A stretch of DNA of 5,159 nt from Bacteroidales bacterium (GTDB lineage: Bacteria > Bacteroidota > Bacteroidia > Bacteroidales > VadinHA17), in the NCBI GenBank assembly GCA_020353115.1, contig CP070687.1, positions 344,086-349,244 of the forward strand, written 5' to 3'. This document shows positions 1-5,159 of this stretch, in pieces. Under the pieces are notes generated by a model. That model saw only the letters and a list, made by a program, of their open reading frames with translations, was not told the DNA's origin and searched no databases. The position numbers and the translations under genes were made by a program. How positions within the stretch are numbered: the stretch's first letter is position 1; each line of letters opens with the position of its first letter.

Positions 1-64
1 GGGCAATAACACTGATCACGCCCATAAAACACAACAGACTCATAGTGTAGATTTTTCTTTTCAT
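1..64 (-). CDS. N-terminal fragment of an exported protein (cut by window edge)
   Basis: Only 21 codons and one extra base are present, from ATG at 64-62 running off the left edge. The visible peptide, MKRKIYTMSLLCFMGVISVIA, has a basic n-region (KRK, 2-4) and a hydrophobic run, which is a typical Sec signal-peptide start. No lipobox is visible yet: Cys12 is preceded by Leu and lies too early. It begins 46 bases after the susD-like stop on the same strand with no visible terminator between, so it is probably the third gene of the operon. By analogy with other susCD loci it may be a surface glycan-binding protein, a polysaccharide lyase or a glycoside hydrolase, but nothing in these residues distinguishes these. 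The fragment is too short for family assignment. Confidence 0.6.
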   Translation of the reverse strand, partial: MKRKIYTMSLLCFMGVISVIA

Positions 65-110
65 ATGGTCAGGTTTTGGTTTAACATAATATCTGTTTTG
101 TGATTTTTCA
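65..110 (-). other. Spacer between susD-like gene and third gene
   Basis: A 46-base A-rich spacer. Read on the minus strand it contains no stem-loop followed by T's and no TAnnTTTG promoter element, so read-through from susD into the third gene is the simplest reading. The last bases before the ATG, AAAACCTGACCAT, resemble the bases before the susD-like start (AAAACCCGATGACC). An ATG at 90-88 opens only an eight-codon frame that ends TGA at 66-64, overlapping the first base of the third gene's ATG; it is probably not meaningful. Confidence 0.55.
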
Positions 111-1886
111 TCAATATCCATAATCATTCGTCAGATTGGGATTTGCGTCCACGATATTCTGATGAATCGGTAAAAGTTCCTTTCGGTTTGGTTCGAAGAA
201 TTCGGCAATAGCCAGAATATACTCTTCGGTAATATGGTTGGCCCAATCCGTAACGTTTGGCCAGAGGAGCGAGTCACGCTGAGCAATCTGGATTGAATCC
301 ATATTGTAATGAAGATTCAGGAATTCGATCATTTCCCCCTCGTTTCTCCAGACCACTCTCCTGGGTATGTTCTCGTATGGAGTTTCCCCGGCAACCAGTT
401 TTCTGAGGTTTTCTCGTGCTTCCGCCAGTTTTGAATCGAGCAGGTTCCAGCGGATCAGGTCGAATTTACGTAAACATTCTCCACCGAATTCCCAGGCCCT
501 TTCCTTTACAATTTCTTCAAAAAATCCGTTATAATCATTTGGAATAGTATGGATTTTATCTTCATTCCCGCGAAAAGCCCTTTCCCTTACCTGCCGGAGG
601 GCATCTATTGCAGCTGCTGATGGTGCGCCGTTAATCTCGTTCTCCGCTTCAGCATACATTAATAAAATATCAGAATATCTGATCATAACCCAGTTGACCC
701 CGTTGTACTTATCCGAACCGGGGAACAGGGGTCTTATCCATTCACGTCTCCACTTGGCGATGAAGGTCTCACCGAATTCCCGGACTACTCTGATATTGTT
801 TTCATCAATCTCGTATAATGCAACTGTGATATCGCGGCGTGTATCCAGGCTGTCGAATGACAGGTAATAGGTGGGCAGGGCCCTGATCCCTCCATCGGCT
901 TTTCCATACCTCGACAGGGGATTGATTCTGTTGCCTACATAATATCCGACCTCACCGCTGCGATAAATACCCATCCCAACTTCGAACATACTTTCGCCGT
1001 ACTGGGTATCCAGGTTACGCTCACAATGGGTATGGAAGATATTTCCAAACACCGGATTCAGGCTATGCTGACCGCTTTCGATAATATCTTTACACTGATC
1101 AAGTGCAATCTGATAATAGGTGAGGTGATCGGAACCCCGTTGCATTGCTCCCGTTTTCCGGAGGGAATAGCCTCCTCTTGCCAGGCAGATTCTTGCCAGA
1201 AATCCCTTGACAGCTCCTTTGGTAAGCCGTTCGTCTGCCGGCACTTCCGAACGCCATGGTATGAGGTCCGCAGCGAGAATCAGGTCATTTATTATATGAT
1301 CATAAATCGAATCCCTGTCGGTTTTGGGAAGATTGAAATTATCCCCTGCCTTTGAAGGTTCGGTTTTGAATGGTACGTCACCCCAGTTTCTGACCAGTTC
1401 ATAGTAAAAGATCGCTCTCAGGGCAAGGGCTTCACCATGCATCCTTCTCATCTCGTTCTTTTGTTCATCCGATCCCTCTTTGTAAATAGGACTTTGGGGA
1501 ATATTCTTAATACACACATTTGCCCTTTCAATCGCAATATAGAGATTCCTCCATGGTTTTTCAATTTCAGAATTTCCCGAATTTGCCGCATACCTTGCAA
1601 TTCCCCTTCTCCCGTTGTCCAACTCTCCACTACACTTTGCTATATCGGTATCAACCCCGTAATACATGCTCAACCGTTTTGAATATCCTTCATCAAGGGT
1701 CATTAACTGATAAATACCCAGAATAGCCTGTTTGGTATAATCGACATTATTAAAAACATTTTCGTTTGAGAAAAGCGATACGGGTTCATATTCAAAATAC
1801 TCCTCACAGGAATGAATTATGGATACCCCGATTACTATCACTAAGCAAAGCGCTGTTTTTATGAAATATTGTTTTCTCATGGTCAT
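111..1886 (-). CDS. SusD/RagB-family nutrient-binding surface lipoprotein
   Basis: Predicted cell-surface lipoprotein that binds the substrate and caps the SusC-like barrel. Seen in the 591-residue product: a lipoprotein signal peptide (RK at 4-5, hydrophobic core, lipobox IHSC with Cys27) followed by acidic EEYFEYE, which fits the acidic surface-export signal known for Bacteroidota lipoproteins. The N-terminal SusD-like domain (about 28-240) has PWRNLYIAIERAN (111-123), LRAIFYYELVRNWGDVPF (156-173) and TKGAVKGFLARICLARG (222-238), the helical TPR-like core. The C-terminal RagB/SusD domain (about 290-591) has VMIRYSDILLMYAEAENEIN (400-419), LRKFDLIRWN (472-481) and the family-typical end LLPIHQNIVDANPNLTNDYGY (571-591). 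Length is normal and the frame is intact. The gene starts 8 bases after the susC-like stop, so translation is probably coupled. A second in-frame ATG at 1880-1878, two codons in, may be the true start; either gives a good signal peptide. Ligand unknown. Confidence 0.96.
   Translation of the reverse strand: MTMRKQYFIKTALCLVIVIGVSIIHSCEEYFEYEPVSLFSNENVFNNVDYTKQAILGIYQLMTLDEGYSKRLSMYYGVDTDIAKCSGELDNGRRGIARYAANSGNSEIEKPWRNLYIAIERANVCIKNIPQSPIYKEGSDEQKNEMRRMHGEALALRAIFYYELVRNWGDVPFKTEPSKAGDNFNLPKTDRDSIYDHIINDLILAADLIPWRSEVPADERLTKGAVKGFLARICLARGGYSLRKTGAMQRGSDHLTYYQIALDQCKDIIESGQHSLNPVFGNIFHTHCERNLDTQYGESMFEVGMGIYRSGEVGYYVGNRINPLSRYGKADGGIRALPTYYLSFDSLDTRRDITVALYEIDENNIRVVREFGETFIAKWRREWIRPLFPGSDKYNGVNWVMIRYSDILLMYAEAENEINGAPSAAAIDALRQVRERAFRGNEDKIHTIPNDYNGFFEEIVKERAWEFGGECLRKFDLIRWNLLDSKLAEARENLRKLVAGETPYENIPRRVVWRNEGEMIEFLNLHYNMDSIQIAQRDSLLWPNVTDWANHITEEYILAIAEFFEPNRKELLPIHQNIVDANPNLTNDYGY
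1806..1817 (-). other. Lipobox of the SusD-like protein
   Basis: Encodes I-H-S-C (residues 24-27 counted from the ATG at 1886), with Cys27 as the predicted lipidation site after signal peptidase II cleavage. Ile at -3 and Ser at -1 are acceptable lipobox residues; His at -2 is less common. The next residues, EEYFE, are acidic and aromatic, in keeping with surface export rather than retention in the periplasm. Confidence 0.75.
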
Positions 1887-1894
1887 CGGGTTTT

Positions 1895-4800
1895 TCAGAA
1901 CGTCAGGTTCAGTCCGAACAAATACGATCTGCTTCTCGGATAGGCTGAATAATCTACTCCGGGTGTTAACGGCGTTTGTCTTCTTGTATCCACTTCCGGA
2001 TCATAGCCGGTATAATTGGTGAATGTATACAGATTGTTGACGGTAGCATAAAATCTCAGCCTTGAAACATATACCTTTCCGGTCCATTTCTCCGGAAGAG
2101 TATATCCCAGGGTGATGTTGTTGATCCTCAGGAATGATCCGTCTTCAACCGCCCAGGAATGGAAAAGATATCTGCCTTGCTGTGGAGTCCATATCGATGC
2201 ATCACTGTTCATTTCGGAAAGCGATACAGGATCTGTAACCTGTGCTCCGGATTCATCGATGGATGTCCATCTTTTATCCGAATTCATATCTGAGACAAGA
2301 TTTGTATATTTCCTGTAGCCACTGGTAAATTCGATCTTATTTGCATTGTAAATATCGTTTCCATATACCCAGTTGAGAAATACACTCAGGTCTAATCCTT
2401 TGTAGTTCATCATAATATTACAACCACCCGTATGTTTTGGATTGCTGTTGCCAATAATCGTACGATCTTCATCAAATGTAACAAGATTACCATCATCAAT
2501 TGGATTGCCGTTTTCATCGACCGGTGATCCGATATCTTCGAATTGCACACTGCCCGGGCCAAATCCGGCAAATGTAATTCCGGAATTATCTGCCACTCCG
2601 GGATTAAGTGTATATGTACCGGTTACATCGTCGTAGGTAAAATCATCGGTGTTATAAAATCCATCCGTGACAAATCCGTACATCAACCCAACCGGTTCGC
2701 CAATCTTTACGATATAATCATCACCCGTGTCACTTATCCATCCGGAGGATACCGTAAAGTAGTCCAGGCCGCCCAGATCATCCACTCTTCCCCTGTTAAA
2801 AGATATATTGAAGTTCGCGGATAGTTTAAAATCATCTTTATCGATAATATAAGCATCCAGTACTATTTCAACTCCCTGGTTGGTGGTCTGACCGATATTC
2901 CGCATTTGTGTATTATAGCCTGACACGGATGGGATCCGGGAACGGATTAATAAATCCTTGACGGTATTTTTATATAACTCAAGGGTCAGATTTATTCTGC
3001 TGTTGAATACTCCCAGGTCAATCCCTGCATTTCTTGTAATGGTCGTTTCCCATTTCAAGGAAGGATTGGCAAGGTTATTGGGATCGGGGTAGAGGAATGT
3101 CAGCGGAACCTCATTCAGGTAAAATGCCTTATCAGAGCCCACCTTGTATGTCGTGGTCCATAGAAAATCATCTATCCTGTTATTTCCTGCCTGACCATAG
3201 CTGATCCTGGTTTTCAGGTAGGAGATAAACTCAAGGTTTTGCATAAAACTTTCCTCGGATATTCTCCAGGCGATTGATCCGGAAGGAAAAAATCCCCAGC
3301 GGTTTTCCGGTCCGAACTTGGAAGAACCGTCAGCCCTTAAAGTGAATGAAGCAAGATACTTCTCCCTGAATCCATAATTGATCCTGCCGAAGAAAGAGAG
3401 CAACCTGTTAAGTCCTTCAAAGGTAATTGGTTTCTGATTATCCTCACCAAGTTCCATGGATCCGATAGCTACCGATGGAGTAATGTCTTCAGGGAAAGAC
3501 CTTGATTCTGCACGAACATTCTTGTAGTTGTTATCCAATAACTCCTGGCCCAGCAATACATTTATATTGTGGGAATTTCTGAAGTTCTTCAGGTCATAGG
3601 CCAGCAGGTTGGCAAACCTCAGGAATCCGCTGGAAGACTCTTCAATACGGACGATTGGTTTGTCCCCGTATTTCCTGGCATTTGGTGTGGATACTCCGTC
3701 GAACCGTTCATACCTCTGCTGGCGGTTATCATACCCCAGTTCGCTCCGGTACTCAAGCTGGTCGATTATTTTAAGTGTCAGGCCGCCGTTGAAATTGATA
3801 TATGTTCTGTCTCTTAGCCTGTATTCGTCATTTACCAGGGTAACCGGGTCGATCAACCTGCTAACCTCATAATACTCCTCGTCATCAAATTCAAGGTCCG
3901 GGTCATCGGAAAAGTCGGACAGGCCATTAACCGGTCTGTAAATAACGGTATGCTTTAGCCTGTTGTTTGTAGAGGTCCCGGGATCTGATGTTCCGGCACC
4001 TTCAATCTTTGTATCGTTCAGTTTAACGTCAAAGTCTAGCTTTAGTCTTTCCGTTGTCTGGTTGGAGAATTTGAAATTAAGGTTATTCCTTTTATAACCG
4101 GACTGAAGCATTATTCCCGTATCGTTCGTGTTCGATAGGCTCAGGTTATAGGATGATTTGGCAGTTCCGCCGGTAACACTGAGATTGTGATAGGTAGTTT
4201 GCGCTTTTCTGCCGAAAACCTCTTCCTGCCAGTTGTTTGCGGAAGATCCGGTGTACAGACTATCCAGTTGTTCCCAGGTCCCGAATAAATCTTCAAAATC
4301 ACGCCTCTCAAGAAATGAACCGGAGGACCTTTCATACTGGTACAGGACATATTCGTAGGGATCAAGTACATCCAGTACACTTGAGAGTTTCTTGTATCCC
4401 GTGTAGAAATTGTAATTGATTTCAGTTTTTCCTTCTTTACCGCTCTTCGTCGTAATTATAATCACACCGTTTGCCCCCCGTGAACCATATATGGCAGTCG
4501 ATGAAGCGTCCTTCAGTACATCGATGGACTCGATATCGGAGGGTGGAATATCCCCCATGGATTCGGCCGGGAAACCATCAATAATATACAGGGGTGAATT
4601 ATCCTGGGTTATGGAACCACCTCCCCTGACCCTGATTTTTATATCTGCATCGGGAGATCCTTCCGATGTAACGATATGTACACCGGCCAACCTGCCCGTT
4701 AAGGCCTGGGCTGTAGATAAAACCGGCATATCTTTTATCTGGCTGTTGCTGACCGAAGAAACAGCACCTGTAAGATCACGTTTTCTTACCGATCCGTACC

Positions 4801-5137
4801 CGATAACAACCAGTTCATCAAGATACTGGTTTGCGGTCTTCATTACAAGATCGATGCTGCTCTGATTATTAACTTGTATTTCCTCAGTTACCATCCCGAC
4901 AAAGGAAAACACCAGTATATCCTGGGAAGGATCATCCAGGGTAAGCGCATAATTACCGTCGATATCGGTAGTGGTACCGGTCTGTGTCCCTTTTATCAGT
5001 ACGGTTACTCCCGGCAGGGATTCTCCGGATTCATCAGTTACCTTACCGGTTACCGTTTGTCCGGATGCCACAATATGCAGTAAAAAACCCAAAATCACGA
5101 ATATTGCCTGAATCCGCCGTTTTGACAAATTACACAT
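1895..5137 (-). CDS. SusC/RagA-family TonB-dependent outer-membrane receptor
   Basis: Predicted outer-membrane channel that imports a glycan fragment or similar large nutrient into the periplasm, powered by TonB-ExbBD, in complex with the SusD-like lipoprotein encoded next. Seen in the 1080-residue product: an n-region KRR (6-8), a hydrophobic stretch and a likely signal peptidase I site ASG|Q after residue 26; a carboxypeptidase-regulatory-like domain (about 28-104, with GKVTDESGESLPGVTV); a TonB-box-like segment LDELVVIGYG (106-115); a plug domain (about 112-233) with SPLYIIDGFP and the SusC/RagA signature IESIDVLKDASSTAIYGSRG (202-221). The barrel follows, with family motifs RADGSSKFGPENRWGFFP (601-618), YGQAGNN (647-653), NLYTFTNYTGYDPE (1035-1048) and a terminal Phe (LNLTF) typical of barrel assembly. 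Length is normal and the frame is intact. There is no N-terminal STN domain. Start: this is the first possible ATG, since in-frame stops lie at 5147-5149 and 5153-5155. The substrate is unknown. Confidence 0.96.
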   Translation of the reverse strand: MCNLSKRRIQAIFVILGFLLHIVASGQTVTGKVTDESGESLPGVTVLIKGTQTGTTTDIDGNYALTLDDPSQDILVFSFVGMVTEEIQVNNQSSIDLVMKTANQYLDELVVIGYGSVRKRDLTGAVSSVSNSQIKDMPVLSTAQALTGRLAGVHIVTSEGSPDADIKIRVRGGGSITQDNSPLYIIDGFPAESMGDIPPSDIESIDVLKDASSTAIYGSRGANGVIIITTKSGKEGKTEINYNFYTGYKKLSSVLDVLDPYEYVLYQYERSSGSFLERRDFEDLFGTWEQLDSLYTGSSANNWQEEVFGRKAQTTYHNLSVTGGTAKSSYNLSLSNTNDTGIMLQSGYKRNNLNFKFSNQTTERLKLDFDVKLNDTKIEGAGTSDPGTSTNNRLKHTVIYRPVNGLSDFSDDPDLEFDDEEYYEVSRLIDPVTLVNDEYRLRDRTYINFNGGLTLKIIDQLEYRSELGYDNRQQRYERFDGVSTPNARKYGDKPIVRIEESSSGFLRFANLLAYDLKNFRNSHNINVLLGQELLDNNYKNVRAESRSFPEDITPSVAIGSMELGEDNQKPITFEGLNRLLSFFGRINYGFREKYLASFTLRADGSSKFGPENRWGFFPSGSIAWRISEESFMQNLEFISYLKTRISYGQAGNNRIDDFLWTTTYKVGSDKAFYLNEVPLTFLYPDPNNLANPSLKWETTITRNAGIDLGVFNSRINLTLELYKNTVKDLLIRSRIPSVSGYNTQMRNIGQTTNQGVEIVLDAYIIDKDDFKLSANFNISFNRGRVDDLGGLDYFTVSSGWISDTGDDYIVKIGEPVGLMYGFVTDGFYNTDDFTYDDVTGTYTLNPGVADNSGITFAGFGPGSVQFEDIGSPVDENGNPIDDGNLVTFDEDRTIIGNSNPKHTGGCNIMMNYKGLDLSVFLNWVYGNDIYNANKIEFTSGYRKYTNLVSDMNSDKRWTSIDESGAQVTDPVSLSEMNSDASIWTPQQGRYLFHSWAVEDGSFLRINNITLGYTLPEKWTGKVYVSRLRFYATVNNLYTFTNYTGYDPEVDTRRQTPLTPGVDYSAYPRSRSYLFGLNLTF
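4793..4822 (-). other. TonB-box-like segment of the SusC-like receptor
   Basis: Encodes LDELVVIGYG (residues 106-115), between the carboxypeptidase-regulatory-like domain and the plug. In SusC/RagA proteins this conserved stretch (consensus close to LDEVVVVGYG) is where the plug begins and where the TonB contact region is usually placed. Its good match supports a functional, energised transporter. The assignment as the exact TonB contact is inferred from family knowledge. Confidence 0.7.
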
Positions 5138-5159
5138 TTTATAACACTATATTTAGTAG
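5138..5159 (-). other. Leader upstream of the susC-like gene (edge of window)
   Basis: These 22 AT-rich bases precede the susC-like ATG and hold in-frame stop codons at 5147-5149 and 5153-5155, which rule out an upstream extension of the protein. I see no Shine-Dalgarno motif, and no match to the Bacteroidota -7 element (TAnnTTTG) in the little that is present. The promoter and any regulator site must lie beyond the right edge. Confidence 0.6.

Noticed and set aside
20..40. Possible lipobox around Cys12 of the third gene
   Set aside because: Cys12 is preceded by Leu rather than Gly, Ala or Ser, and the hydrophobic region before it is too short. A lipobox could still lie beyond the edge.
65..110. 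Possible promoter or terminator between the susD-like and third genes
   Set aside because: There is no TAnnTTTG-like -7 element and no GC stem followed by a T run. The TATTATGT stretch is a poor match.
1026..1355. 109-codon open frame on the plus strand
   Set aside because: It is antisense to the conserved core of the SusD-like gene. The peptide looks like random back-translation and has no start signal.
4141..4380. 79-codon open frame on the same strand as the susC-like gene in another frame
   Set aside because: It is fully internal to an intact, well-conserved reading frame and shows no sign of a frameshift or independent start.
4416..4865. 149-codon open frame on the plus strand
   Set aside because: It lies wholly antisense to the conserved plug region of the SusC-like gene. 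The translation has no recognisable domain or credible start, and the opposite frame is clearly under protein constraint.
5037..5056. Repeated and near-palindromic GGTAAC/ACCGGT bases
   Set aside because: These bases encode the conserved TVTGKVTDE start of the carboxypeptidase-regulatory-like domain. Repeated Val-Thr and Gly codons explain the pattern.

Overview
The window holds one strand-consistent gene block, all read on the minus strand: a SusC/RagA-family TonB-dependent outer-membrane receptor, then a SusD/RagB-family surface lipoprotein, then the first 21 codons of a third exported protein cut off by the left edge. The SusC/SusD pair is the hallmark nutrient-uptake complex of Bacteroidota, so the DNA almost certainly comes from a member of that phylum. 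The A-rich translation-start regions without a Shine-Dalgarno motif and the roughly mid-forties GC content (judged by eye on a few lines) agree. Genus cannot be resolved from this sequence.

Layout, in transcription order from right to left: a 22-base leader (5159-5138) with no recognisable promoter; susC-like gene (5137-1895, 1080 aa); an 8-base junction; susD-like gene (1886-111, 591 aa); a 46-base spacer without a visible terminator; start of a third secreted protein (64-1, continuing off the window). There is no gene-free stretch longer than 46 bases.

The genes fit the known 'pedal-bin' uptake model. The SusD-like lipoprotein would sit as a lid on the outside of the SusC-like barrel and capture an oligosaccharide or other polymer fragment. 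The barrel would import it into the periplasm using TonB/proton-motive energy. The third gene would likely encode an accessory surface glycan-binding protein or an enzyme, but too little is present to tell. The substrate cannot be deduced because no degrading enzyme or regulator lies in the window.

I found no mobile element, RNA gene, CRISPR array or clear regulatory site, and no convincing new system. The observations most worth a second look are an expanded Asp/Asn/Gly-rich loop in the SusC-like protein, a similar translation-start context for the second and third genes, and the unidentified third gene.
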